A program made the translations under genes and the position numbers. DNA of 64,000 nt. It comes from Vibrio intestinalis. GTDB lineage: Bacteria; Pseudomonadota; Gammaproteobacteria; Enterobacterales; Vibrionaceae. Shown piece after piece: positions 26,212 to 34,957 of this stretch; the first letter of the stretch is position 1; each line of letters begins with the position of its first letter. The notes under the pieces are model-generated. The model searched no databases, was not told the origin of the DNA, and saw only the letters and a list, made by a program, of their open reading frames with translations. The stretch covers positions 62,001 to 126,000 of the forward strand of contig NZ_JANAVY020000008.1 of NCBI RefSeq assembly GCF_025195085.2. The letters run 5' to 3'.

Positions 26212-28021
26212 GCTGCGCCTCCGGTTGTTGCTCTACCATTTGCGACGGCTTAATTTTCCATTGCTTAGCGGTTTGTTGCGTGTTCCATAACTGTGCGTAG
26301 TGTCCCTGTTGCTCTAGCAACTGCTGGTGCGATCCACACTCAACCAATAAGCCGTCATTAAGCACTAAAATTTGATCGGCATTGACCACTGTAGAAAGCT
26401 GGTGTGCAATCACGACGACCGTTTTACCTTGTGCTAACTCGCTAATAGCGGATTGAATCAGCTTTTGATTGGTGGCATCTGCATGCGCCGTCGGCTCATC
26501 CAACACTAGAATAGGCGCATCTTTTAGCATCGCCCTTGCAATTGCGATACGCTGTTTTTGACCGCCGCTCAGTGAGACACCATCACTCAATAGCGTGTCA
26601 TAACCTTGGGGCAATTGTTTGATAAACTGATGAGCGTTGGCCGCTTTCGCTGCCGCCTCTATTTGCTGAAATGAATACGGCTTACCCATAGTAATGTTGT
26701 CCCGGATGGTCAGCTTAAATAGGTGTGAATCTTGAAAAACCAACGACATCTGATCCATCAACTGCGTCTCTGAAAAATCACTTAATGGCTGATCATCAAG
26801 ATAAATTTGACCACTACTTGGTTGCCACATTCTGGCTAATAGATGAACCAAGGTCGACTTACCCGCCCCAGACCCACCGACAATCGCAGTCACAGTATGA
26901 GGCTTGAGCTCAAAACTGATGTTTTGCAGTGCTGATTTGTTTGTTTCTGGATAATGAAAACTGACTTGCTCGAACCGAACCTGATGATGTTTTACATTAG
27001 GCTTAGAAGCCGATTGATTGGAATCGTTGGCTTGTGTGACCACAGACTCTTGCGGCAATTGCTCAATCTTGATTAATCGCCCTACGCCTTCAAAAACTTG
27101 CCCCAGATAGGTGCTCAGCAAGGTTAGATTAAACAGCGGCTCCAGCATTCCTACACCAAGCAACAAACAGATAATGAACTGGGCAATGGTCAATGAACCA
27201 TCAAGCCAAAAATAGAGACCCATCGGCACCAACACCGCTAAGCCACTGTTAAGAAAAGCTTTGAACGCAGCCATTGGCCAAGCCGCCTCTTTTATCCATT
27301 TAGCTAAATATTGTCGATGCTGAGCTAAGCCCTGCTCTAACTTAGTATGGCGAGTCTGCTGCATAGCAAACAAACGAATCACGGGCATCGCTCTGGCGAA
27401 CTCCGTCACTGCACTGTTGAGCTGCTCCAAGTTATGGTGGTATTGCTGGGCTTTCTCTTTGTAACCACGAAACATCATCGCTTGGCTAATGGCAGCAAGA
27501 GGAATGGGAATTAGCGCAAATAGAGCCATGCGATAATCTATAAAACAGAGCAATACAAAAGTGGTCAAAGGCACAAACAGCGCTGTCACAAGATCAGCTA
27601 ACTGATGCGCAATAAACACTTCCACTCTGTCGATATCTTCTGCCAACACCTTCTTTATCTCGCCGCTACTGGTTTGATTAAAATAACCTAACGGAATGCG
27701 GCTCATGTGCCGAAACAAGCGTGTCCTAATCTGATACTGAATATGAAAGGCGCTAGAATGGGCTAAATAGGTAGATAACAGTAAACAACCATAGCGCAGT
27801 AACATGGCCACCAACGCTAAGCTGGTAAACCACCAAATAGCTTGTTGGTCAGTCACTTGAGTAAGTAAGCTATCAGCAATCAAATAGACAAAATAGTAAG
27901 GCGCAAGAGAGAGCGTCGCTGCAATCGCTGCCAAGCAGACGGAACAAATCAAAATCCATCGATGTTGATGACAAAATTGCAGTAGCCAAGGCAACGCTGA
28001 GGGGGAAGATGACGAAGACAT
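26204..28021 (-). CDS. ABC transporter permease-ATPase half, YbtP-like
   Basis: A 605-residue protein, partner of the following gene. Six membrane helices occupy about residues 15-315. The ATPase has Walker A GGSGAGKST, signature LSGGQKQR and Walker B ILVLDEPTAHAD, so both halves look catalytically complete. ATG 28021 is chosen because GGAGGAAAGG lies directly before it, while the open frame continues to 28072. The short gap to the receptor gene upstream contains a hairpin that may reduce expression relative to the receptor. Confidence 0.86.
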   Translation of the reverse strand: MSSSSSPSALPWLLQFCHQHRWILICSVCLAAIAATLSLAPYYFVYLIADSLLTQVTDQQAIWWFTSLALVAMLLRYGCLLLSTYLAHSSAFHIQYQIRTRLFRHMSRIPLGYFNQTSSGEIKKVLAEDIDRVEVFIAHQLADLVTALFVPLTTFVLLCFIDYRMALFALIPIPLAAISQAMMFRGYKEKAQQYHHNLEQLNSAVTEFARAMPVIRLFAMQQTRHTKLEQGLAQHRQYLAKWIKEAAWPMAAFKAFLNSGLAVLVPMGLYFWLDGSLTIAQFIICLLLGVGMLEPLFNLTLLSTYLGQVFEGVGRLIKIEQLPQESVVTQANDSNQSASKPNVKHHQVRFEQVSFHYPETNKSALQNISFELKPHTVTAIVGGSGAGKSTLVHLLARMWQPSSGQIYLDDQPLSDFSETQLMDQMSLVFQDSHLFKLTIRDNITMGKPYSFQQIEAAAKAANAHQFIKQLPQGYDTLLSDGVSLSGGQKQRIAIARAMLKDAPILVLDEPTAHADATNQKLIQSAISELAQGKTVVVIAHQLSTVVNADQILVLNDGLLVECGSHQQLLEQQGHYAQLWNTQQTAKQWKIKPSQMVEQQPEAQHA

Positions 28022-28084
28022 CCTTTCCTCCAAATAGAAATAAAAACAGCAGTGATAAGCCATGCTTACCACTGGAAAGAAATC

Positions 28085-28112
28085 GGGCTTTCAAATCGAA
28101 TGATGAAAGCCC
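28085..28112 (-). terminator. Attenuator-like hairpin between receptor and ABC genes
   Basis: GGGCTTTC (28085-28092) pairs perfectly with GAAAGCCC (28105-28112) over 12 bases. On the minus strand the tail is GATTTCTTT, too weak for full termination, so partial read-through into the ABC genes is likely. Confidence 0.5.
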
Positions 28113-28118
28113 TTATGA

Positions 28119-30209
28119 TTAGAAGTTAGCGCTTAAATCGACACCAAATCGCACTGGGTCACCATAATTGCTAAAGCCTGTTCCACCCCAGTTAACCGAA
28201 TAGGTTTTATATCGCTCGTCGGTGACGTTGACGCCCCAGAGTCGAATTTCAAAGTCGTCTCGATAATTGAATCGAACATTGGCATCAACCACAAAGTAAG
28301 GGTCTTGGAAGTTGTTACCTTGCTTATCTAGTGCCATTTCACCATAGAAGCCAACACCGAGGTTTGGAGTAAACGTCCAGTTGTCGCCAATTTCACCGTA
28401 ATAGGTCGCTTCAACATTAACTGTATGCTCCGGTGCAAATGGAATGCGTGCGCCTTCAGAGTAACTCGCTCCCGTGTAGCCATCCACTTGAGTGACCTTG
28501 GCATCATTGAAACCAAAGCTCAGTGCCGCTTCCCACACATCATTAATGAGTGCGCTGATTGAGCCTTCGATACCACGTGAGCGTACCTCTTTAATTGGTG
28601 CAATCGCATTCGCCCCTGTCGTCGGGTCTTGATAAGCGTATTGCAGGTTATTCACACGCATATCGAACACGTTAATATCGGCGACGATAGTACGATCATT
28701 CCAATAGCTCTTATACCCAAGTTCGTACACTTCGCTGGTTTCAGGGTCATAAGGTAAGCCATGACCTAGATTGCCCGAGCTGTCACTCGCTTCCGCAATC
28801 CATGAACCTCCACCACTTAACATACCCTCACCATAGCTCGCATACACGGTGTGATTTTTGCCAAAATCTTTACTGATGGCGAAGTTAGGTAAGAACTCAG
28901 AATAGTCTTTCTGGTAGCTGCCCTGCGTTTCAAATGGGAAACGGAACATGCTGTAGAACTGAGAGTCGATCTGGAAATCTTCTTTGGTGTAACGTGCGCC
29001 TGCTTTTAGTGTCCATGTCGGCGCAAAACGCCAACTCGCATCCATATAAGCGGTATAAGTATCTCGGGTATACTTACCAGCGGTCTTGGTAAGCTGCATT
29101 TTGTTTATATCCATCTCAGTGAAGTTATTATTATCTTCTTGAGAGCGATAAAACGCAGCGCCAAATGTCCAATCAACAGGTAGTGCACCTAAGTTCGAAT
29201 TTAAACGCAGTTCTTGGAAGGTATCTTTTTCACGAATATAGTTATCAAGATAAGCAGACCCAGCGGGAGGCGTGACCACTAAGTCAGCATCAAAACGGCC
29301 ATAAGTATCAATTTCACGAATACCCGTAACTGAGCTTAGTTGCCAGTTTTCTAATCCTGTCCAAGTAACATTCAACGCAGCACCTTTTGAGGTTTGATCG
29401 AACAAACCTTCTATATCGGTCGCCGTTTTCAGATCATCACCACGTTCGGTTTTCGGGTCATCTTTCACATACGGATATACACCACTTTCTAATGTGGTGT
29501 GGTCAAGGTAAAGGTTGGCTGTCCAGTCACTACTTGGCGTCCAATGCAGGCTTAACATGGCCGAACGTTGCTCTTTAGGATCTACCGATTTGTTAAGGTG
29601 AGTATTCTCAACAAAACCATCGCGAGATAAGTAATCTAGCGTAACTTTCGCAGTCAACACGTCTTCAATCAGCGCTGTACCCGCAGTCACCGTTCCGCTT
29701 TGTTGATCGTAGTTAGCAACACCTAACTCAAAAGATGCAGAAGGATCATTGCCCTGCTTTTTAGTGGTAATAACGATGATACCGTCACGAGCATTACTGC
29801 CATAAGTGTTACCTTGGGGTCCACGTAAGAACTCAATCGATTCAACGTCTTTCAACAGTAAGTTGAGGCCATATAAACTGGTCTGCGGTACACCATCAAC
29901 GTAAATTGGCACGTTACTTTGCTCTAAGTGACGCGGCAATCCACGCACTTGAATGTAACTGTAATCGCCCGGTAGCTCCGGTAATACAATGTTTGCGATA
30001 GACTTAATCGCATCCGCTACGGTCTTATAACGGTGCTTTTCAATATCCTCAGCAGAGAGATAATCCATGCTTTGCGGAATATCTTTCATGTCCTTTGCTA
30101 CACGAGCAGCATGCACAATAACCGTCTCGTCCGCTTGCGGTGCGGCGACGCTTTGTCCATAAGCAAGTGTTCCTAAAATAGCGGCTGCTAGTACTGCTTT
30201 ATTGTTCAC
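28119..30209 (-). CDS. TonB-dependent siderophore receptor (FyuA-like)
   Basis: A 696-residue outer-membrane receptor. A signal peptide covers residues 1-22 (ending SVAAP). A TonB-box-like ETVIVHA follows near residues 28-34, then a plug domain with GLPRHLEQSNVPIYVDGVPQ and VESIEFLRGPQGNTYGSNARDGIIVITTK. A 22-strand-type barrel ends in a terminal Phe (VDLSANF). The overall pattern is that of the FyuA/pesticin receptor branch. The ligand is a ferric siderophore by context but cannot be named. A Fur box candidate and an AraC-type repeat lie upstream. It is probably co-transcribed with the two ABC genes. Confidence 0.9.
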   Translation of the reverse strand: MNNKAVLAAAILGTLAYGQSVAAPQADETVIVHAARVAKDMKDIPQSMDYLSAEDIEKHRYKTVADAIKSIANIVLPELPGDYSYIQVRGLPRHLEQSNVPIYVDGVPQTSLYGLNLLLKDVESIEFLRGPQGNTYGSNARDGIIVITTKKQGNDPSASFELGVANYDQQSGTVTAGTALIEDVLTAKVTLDYLSRDGFVENTHLNKSVDPKEQRSAMLSLHWTPSSDWTANLYLDHTTLESGVYPYVKDDPKTERGDDLKTATDIEGLFDQTSKGAALNVTWTGLENWQLSSVTGIREIDTYGRFDADLVVTPPAGSAYLDNYIREKDTFQELRLNSNLGALPVDWTFGAAFYRSQEDNNNFTEMDINKMQLTKTAGKYTRDTYTAYMDASWRFAPTWTLKAGARYTKEDFQIDSQFYSMFRFPFETQGSYQKDYSEFLPNFAISKDFGKNHTVYASYGEGMLSGGGSWIAEASDSSGNLGHGLPYDPETSEVYELGYKSYWNDRTIVADINVFDMRVNNLQYAYQDPTTGANAIAPIKEVRSRGIEGSISALINDVWEAALSFGFNDAKVTQVDGYTGASYSEGARIPFAPEHTVNVEATYYGEIGDNWTFTPNLGVGFYGEMALDKQGNNFQDPYFVVDANVRFNYRDDFEIRLWGVNVTDERYKTYSVNWGGTGFSNYGDPVRFGVDLSANF

Positions 30210-30258
30210 CTAGAGTCTCCCCTAATGACTGGATGATGTGAGATGGCAGTAATGTAAA

Positions 30259-30273
30259 TGAAAACTATTTTCG
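30259..30273 (-). promoter_or_regulatory. Fur box candidate upstream of the first TonB receptor
   Basis: TGAAAAC-T-ATTTTCG matches about 10 of 14 positions of the Fur core and contains a perfect GAAAA/TTTTC inverted repeat. It is 50-64 bases upstream of the receptor start. Confidence 0.5.
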
Positions 30274-30289
30274 ACTAAATGGAGAAACT

Positions 30290-30321
30290 AGCAGTAGCGG
30301 GAGACAAAACAGCACTAGAGG
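30290..30321 (-). repeat. 21-bp-spaced direct repeat, possible AraC-regulator site
   Basis: AGCAGTAGCGG (30290-30300) and AGCACTAGAGG (30311-30321) match at 9 of 11 positions with a 21-base period, about two helical turns. Read over the full 21 bases, roughly 15 agree. They sit just upstream of the Fur box candidate, 81-112 bases from the receptor ATG, where an AraC-type activator would bind. Confidence 0.4.
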
Positions 30322-30462
30322 AATTTTAGTGATTATCCATCGAATGTGATGAGTATTTCATTTTAGCCCTAATCTCAATTCCCAACTTCGATACAGCGTG
30401 ATAAAACGGTGTACGGAAATGAGAAAGTGTGTTGATTTGCATATAAGTTAAACAGGTAAAAA

Positions 30463-31422
30463 ATGGCTAAACCAAGAATATTCGTAAGCTCTACCTACTA
30501 CGATTTAAAACAAGTTAGAACTGATTTAGAAAGATTCATAGTTGAACAGGGTTACGATGCTGTTCTAAATGAAAAAGGCCATATTTCATATGGAAGCCAA
30601 GAAAAACTGGAAGAATACTGCTACAAAGAAATCGACCAATGCGACATCCTAGTATCAATAATTGGTGGTAGATACGGCTCTCAATCACATGAAAGTGAAT
30701 ACTCGGTATCCAACAAAGAGCTAAAAAAAGCTTTAGACACAGGAAAACAAGTTTATATATTCGTTGATCATGCTGTTGCTACCGAGTATCGAACTTTTGA
30801 AGTAAACAAAGGCGTATCTGGTGTTAGATATGCAGCAGTGGATGATGTAAAAGTATATGAATTCCTAGAAGAAGTATATGACCTGCCAAAGAACAATACC
30901 ATCCATAACTTCCATGGTGCACAAGACATCACTAACTTCCTAAAAGAACAATGGGCGGGACTATTTCAAAGGCTTTTAAGTGATGAATCTAAGAAAAAAG
31001 AGTTGGATCTAATCCAAAAGCTATCCGAAACATCTGAAACTCTAAATCAGTTAGTAGAATACTTAATTGGTGAGAAAAATAATGGTGAAACGGCTGTCTC
31101 AAACATATTGCTCAACAACCACCCTATTTTCTCTGATATAAAAAGCAAAGCTAAGATTCCCTTCAGAGTATTTTTCGAATCAACAAATGAACTATATGAG
31201 ATACTTTACGCATCTGGATTTAGAAGCCTAGGCAAGGACGAACTTGGCTACAAAAAAGATTACTACTCCGCAGTGTTCCCAGACGACGGAATCAAAGTTC
31301 TAAGAGTACATAAAGATGTTTTTGATGAACAAGACAATAAATTAAAAGTTATGACTCCTAGAGAATGGAAAAGCGAATACGTAACTATTGATATTATCTT
31401 TGATGACGACATACCGTTTTAA
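30463..31422 (+). CDS. DUF4062 domain protein
   Basis: A 319-residue soluble protein. Residues 1-105 have the DUF4062 pattern: KPRIFVSSTYYDLKQVRTDLERFI, then EEYCYKEIDQCDILVSIIGGRYGS, then ELKKALDTGKQVYIFVD. This is a Rossmann-like fold related to TIR/SEFIR domains. A helical region (about 165-205) and a C-terminal domain follow that I do not recognise. DUF4062 often forms the N-terminus of large signalling or defence NTPases; here it has no NTPase and no obvious partner. The gene is more AT-rich than its neighbours and closes with a strong terminator, consistent with a separately acquired unit. Start ATG 30463; the ribosome site AGGT is weak. Confidence 0.78.
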   Translation: MAKPRIFVSSTYYDLKQVRTDLERFIVEQGYDAVLNEKGHISYGSQEKLEEYCYKEIDQCDILVSIIGGRYGSQSHESEYSVSNKELKKALDTGKQVYIFVDHAVATEYRTFEVNKGVSGVRYAAVDDVKVYEFLEEVYDLPKNNTIHNFHGAQDITNFLKEQWAGLFQRLLSDESKKKELDLIQKLSETSETLNQLVEYLIGEKNNGETAVSNILLNNHPIFSDIKSKAKIPFRVFFESTNELYEILYASGFRSLGKDELGYKKDYYSAVFPDDGIKVLRVHKDVFDEQDNKLKVMTPREWKSEYVTIDIIFDDDIPF

Positions 31423-31432
31423 GCTCTAACTA

Positions 31433-31464
31433 ATATAAAACCAGCTTGCTCTGGTTTTATATTT
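31433..31464. terminator. Bidirectional terminator after the DUF4062 gene
   Basis: An ATATAAAACCAG/CTGGTTTTATAT perfect stem with a 6-base loop and T/A runs on both sides serves the DUF4062 gene and the convergent PhzF-like gene. Confidence 0.85.
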
Positions 31465-31476
31465 TAACGCTTGCTC

Positions 31477-32301
31477 CTAAACGTATATCGTGCCTTTGAG
31501 GTACAACACGCCCGTACCTGACACCAATACACGATCATCCACAAGTTGGCAGTGCAGTACTCCGCTACGCTTAGATGCTTGTAAAGCCACCAAATTCTGT
31601 TTACCAAGTTGCTCTGCCCAGTAAGGCGCGAGTCCAGTGTGAATAGAACCAGTCACCGGATCTTCATCACCTCCATTAGCAGGCCAAAAGTAGCGTGAGA
31701 CAAAATCGTACTCACTCCCCTTCGCTGTCACTACCACATCATACGGCGCAAGCTGTTTAAGCTGGTCTGAATCGTACTCGACTTCGAACACATCTTGCTC
31801 GCTGGCCACCACCGCCACATAGGCTTGTCGATTGCGTAGCACTTTTACTGGTAAGCGAGATAGCCCATCTAACAATGCACTCGGTGTATCATCAATCTCA
31901 TCTGGCTTTTGATTTGGGAAGCTCATTTCAATTCGGCCATTTTGCTTTTGCTGCACAAAAAGGTTGCCGACTTCTTGAGTCAAATATTCGATTTCGCCAG
32001 TAACACCAAGCTGGTTAAACAGCACAAACGATGCGGCCAACGTAGCATGACCACAAAAATCAATTTCAGTCAGAGGAGAAAACCAACGAATTTGATATTG
32101 ATTGGAAGAGCTTGTGTAACCAAGCTTTTGATTAACAGGAACAATAAAAGCCGTTTCAGACAGGTTATTTTCTGCGGCGATGGATTGCATCAGCTCCACG
32201 CTAGGCCATTGCGTTACCGGTACAACTGCCGCTGAATTGCCCTTAAACTGCTGATCGGTAAATGCGTCGACAACATATATATCTAGCTCTAACTTTGACA
32301 T
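31477..32301 (-). CDS. PhzF family isomerase-like protein
   Basis: A 274-residue protein with the two-lobed PhzF pattern. The first lobe has FKGNSAAVV, AENNLSETAFIV (catalytic-type Glu) and EIDFCGHATLAASFVLF. The second has GDEDPVTGSIHTGLAPYWAEQLGK. The family ranges from PhzF isomerase to diaminopimelate-epimerase-like enzymes, and most stand-alone copies have no known substrate. No phenazine genes are near. ATG 32301 is preferred because AAAGGAA lies about seven bases before it, although the frame opens at 32316. Confidence 0.87.
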   Translation of the reverse strand: MSKLELDIYVVDAFTDQQFKGNSAAVVPVTQWPSVELMQSIAAENNLSETAFIVPVNQKLGYTSSSNQYQIRWFSPLTEIDFCGHATLAASFVLFNQLGVTGEIEYLTQEVGNLFVQQKQNGRIEMSFPNQKPDEIDDTPSALLDGLSRLPVKVLRNRQAYVAVVASEQDVFEVEYDSDQLKQLAPYDVVVTAKGSEYDFVSRYFWPANGGDEDPVTGSIHTGLAPYWAEQLGKQNLVALQASKRSGVLHCQLVDDRVLVSGTGVLYLKGTIYV

Positions 32302-32422
32302 AGCGATTCCTTTCAATGTTCGAATGCTGATTGGTATCCAGACATTCAGTCTATCGAATTTACGCTAGTCATACCGAGCGTAGTTTATAAAACTATTAGT
32401 ATTTTCAACTACTCACGAACGA

Positions 32423-32890
32423 TTAGACTGGGTAAACCTTCTCGAACCGCTCTAACACTAGATCAGAAGATGTATTGAACTCTGCGCCAATTTGTTGAGC
32501 ATATTGAGTAAAGAACTTCACATGGGCATCGTGCCACCATTGATAACTACGATCGCCTTCCCCCTCAGCATACGCAAACTCTGGCGTAACTTGATCGAAC
32601 GGGCAAACATCCACCTGAGTCAACTTAACGATGCACACAGGATTTTCTTGCCAATCCAAAACCACGGTTAATCGGCCGACTTGTGGCAATGGCTCATCTT
32701 CTATCTCATAACCTTGCTTTAAACTGCACGAAGCCGTCTTTATACCCTGATCGATCAGCTTGGCACATTGATTTGCATTGTATTCATCAGCACAAAAATA
32801 CTCGGCGATGGTTTGCGGGATTTGACTGCGCTGTTCGGCAGTTAACTGTGACAGGTACTGTTCTAAAAATTGCTGGTGATGCGGCTTCAT
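32423..32890 (-). CDS. ASCH domain protein
   Basis: A 155-residue protein with the ASCH fold signature: an N-terminal helix, then AKLIDQGIKTASCSLKQGYE, PLPQVGRLTVVLDWQENPVCIVKLTQVDVCPFDQVTPEFAYAEGEGD and WWHDAHVKFF. ASCH proteins are thought to bind RNA or modified nucleosides, and some small members are amidohydrolases. I cannot assign a specific reaction. ATG 32890 has AAGGAAG five bases upstream and is preferred over the longer frame to 32917. Confidence 0.82.
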   Translation of the reverse strand: MKPHHQQFLEQYLSQLTAEQRSQIPQTIAEYFCADEYNANQCAKLIDQGIKTASCSLKQGYEIEDEPLPQVGRLTVVLDWQENPVCIVKLTQVDVCPFDQVTPEFAYAEGEGDRSYQWWHDAHVKFFTQYAQQIGAEFNTSSDLVLERFEKVYPV

Positions 32891-32960
32891 ATTTCTTCCT
32901 TGGTTACAAATCATCATCGACCTGATAATGAGCTACGATTATAAACTATTGATTCAATGA

Positions 32961-32983
32961 AAAAAGGAGCATTTTACTGCTCC
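32961..32983 (-). terminator. Terminator of the prp operon
   Basis: GGAGCA and TGCTCC pair over a 6-base loop and are followed by TTTTTT on the minus strand, 30 bases beyond the prpE stop. Confidence 0.85.
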
Positions 32984-33012
32984 TTTCAAACCGTGACATC
33001 TTTGATCATCAG

Positions 33013-34890
33013 CTAACTTTGTAATACGCGCTCAATCTCGCTGATGCTGGATGGGTCATCGATGGTTGATGGAACGGTGTAAGACTCTCCATCTGCGATT
33101 TGACGAATCGTGCGACGCAATATCTTACCGGAGCGTGTTTTCGGTAATCGCTCCACCACCAAAGCATGTTTAAAGCAGGCAACTGCGCCAATAGAATCTC
33201 GCACTTTAGAGACCAATTCGCCCTCTAATTGCAGCGAATCAATACTTATCCCGTCTTTTAGTACCACAAAGCCTAATGGCAATTGACCTTTCAAATCATC
33301 ATGAATACCGACAACCGCACACTCAGCAATCGCAGGATGCGCACCAACGATTTCTTCCATCTCTCCGGTGGATAACCTATGCCCAGCAACGTTAATCACA
33401 TCGTCAATTCGCCCCATAATAAACAAATAACCATCTTGATCGAGATACCCCCCATCACCTGACACGTAGTAACCCGGAAATTGACTTAAATAACCTGATT
33501 CAAAGCGGTCATGGTTGCGCCATACGGTGGGTAAACAACTTGGAGGTAATGGGCGTTTCAAGGCGATATAACCTTGCTGATTGGCCTGCGCTGATTCGCC
33601 TAGCTCATTGAGGATTTCTACTTGATAGCCAGGAATAGGTTTGGTGGCAGAGCCAGCTTTTACTGGCATCATTTCAAGCCCCGTCGGGTTGCCCGCAATC
33701 GCCCAGCCAGTCTCCGTTTGCCACCAATGATCGACCACAGGTTTATCGGTTTTCGATTCTACCCAGTCCAGTGTTGGCGGGTCGAGCCGCTCTCCGGCCA
33801 TAAAAATCGTCTTTAATTGGCTAAGATCGTATTGGTTTAAATAATCCCCTTGAGGATCTTCTTTTTTGATCGCTCGAAATGCCGTTGGAGCAGAGAACAG
33901 CGCATCGACTCGGTACTCTTCGCACACTCGCCAAAATGCGCCCGGATCAGGTGTACGCACTGGCTTTCCTTCATACAAAATCGTCGTGCAGCCATGAATC
34001 AACGGGGCATAGACAATATAAGAGTGGCCAACTACCCAGCCCACATCGGATGCCGCCCAAAACACGCCATCTTGCGGCATGTTGTAAATCGTGCTCATCG
34101 AATATTTCATCGCAACAGCATGACCACCATTATCTCGTACCACGCCTTTTGGCTTACCCGTCGTGCCTGAGGTATACAAAATATAAAGCGGATCAGTGGC
34201 GAGTACCGGGACACAAGCATGAGGTAGCGCATCTTGATAGGCTTGTTGCCAATCAATATCACGGTCTTGGTTTAGATCTGCGATTACTTGTGGCCTTTGC
34301 AATACGAACACGGTTTCCGGTTTCCAGCGGCTATCCATAATTGCTTGGTCGACCATAGGTTTGTATGGCAATACTTTGTTGATTTCAATCCCGCAAGAGG
34401 CCGTCATGATCACCTTAGGCTCTGCATCTTCAATTCGCACGGCTAATTCGTTGGGCGCAAAGCCACCAAACACCACCGAATGGATAGCCCCCAGACGAGC
34501 ACAAGCAAGCATGGCCATGGCCGCTTCTGGAATCATCGGCATGTAAATCACCACGCGATCGCCTTTTGTCACACCTTGCTTAGCCAACATTCCAGCAATC
34601 TTCGCCACTTGATCACGCAGTTGTTGATAGCTAAAAGTTTTCTTTGCTCCCGTTGCTGGAGAATCATAAATCAAGGCAATGTTGTCACCTCGTCCCTGCT
34701 CGCAGTGGTAGTCCAACGCCAACCATGAAGTATTGAGCAACCCATCGGGAAACCAACGCTCAATGCCGTTTTCGTCCGTGGCTAAAATGGTATTGGGCGC
34801 TTTAAACCAATCGATTTGCTCAGATTGTTGTCGCCAAAACTGCTCAGGCTCGTTTTTGGCCCAAAGATATTCCTTCTGATACTCAGACAT
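33013..34890 (-). CDS. prpE: Propionate--CoA ligase PrpE
   Basis: A 625-residue acyl-adenylate-forming enzyme that activates propionate to propionyl-CoA, the entry step of the 2-methylcitrate cycle. Visible are the AMP-binding motif YTSGTTGKPKGVV (about residues 237-249), the WWQTETGW motif, VSGDGGYLDQDGYLFIMGRIDDVINVAGHRLSTGE, and the C-terminal catalytic Lys in PKTRSGKILRR. Acs-like N-terminal AKNEPEQFWRQQSEQIDWF also fits. It is the last gene of the operon, preceded by GGAGGAAG, and the terminator follows. Confidence 0.94.
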   Translation of the reverse strand: MSEYQKEYLWAKNEPEQFWRQQSEQIDWFKAPNTILATDENGIERWFPDGLLNTSWLALDYHCEQGRGDNIALIYDSPATGAKKTFSYQQLRDQVAKIAGMLAKQGVTKGDRVVIYMPMIPEAAMAMLACARLGAIHSVVFGGFAPNELAVRIEDAEPKVIMTASCGIEINKVLPYKPMVDQAIMDSRWKPETVFVLQRPQVIADLNQDRDIDWQQAYQDALPHACVPVLATDPLYILYTSGTTGKPKGVVRDNGGHAVAMKYSMSTIYNMPQDGVFWAASDVGWVVGHSYIVYAPLIHGCTTILYEGKPVRTPDPGAFWRVCEEYRVDALFSAPTAFRAIKKEDPQGDYLNQYDLSQLKTIFMAGERLDPPTLDWVESKTDKPVVDHWWQTETGWAIAGNPTGLEMMPVKAGSATKPIPGYQVEILNELGESAQANQQGYIALKRPLPPSCLPTVWRNHDRFESGYLSQFPGYYVSGDGGYLDQDGYLFIMGRIDDVINVAGHRLSTGEMEEIVGAHPAIAECAVVGIHDDLKGQLPLGFVVLKDGISIDSLQLEGELVSKVRDSIGAVACFKHALVVERLPKTRSGKILRRTIRQIADGESYTVPSTIDDPSSISEIERVLQS

Positions 34891-34957
34891 AGTGCTTCCT
34901 CCAGTATGTCTCGATACTGCTCTAACTTGGTTTTAATACAGCTTCGCTTTATCGTTA

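Noticed and set aside
33879..34340. 153-codon plus-strand frame opposite prpE
   Set aside because: It is antisense to a well-supported enzyme gene, and its Arg/His/Ser-rich translation is typical of shadow frames.
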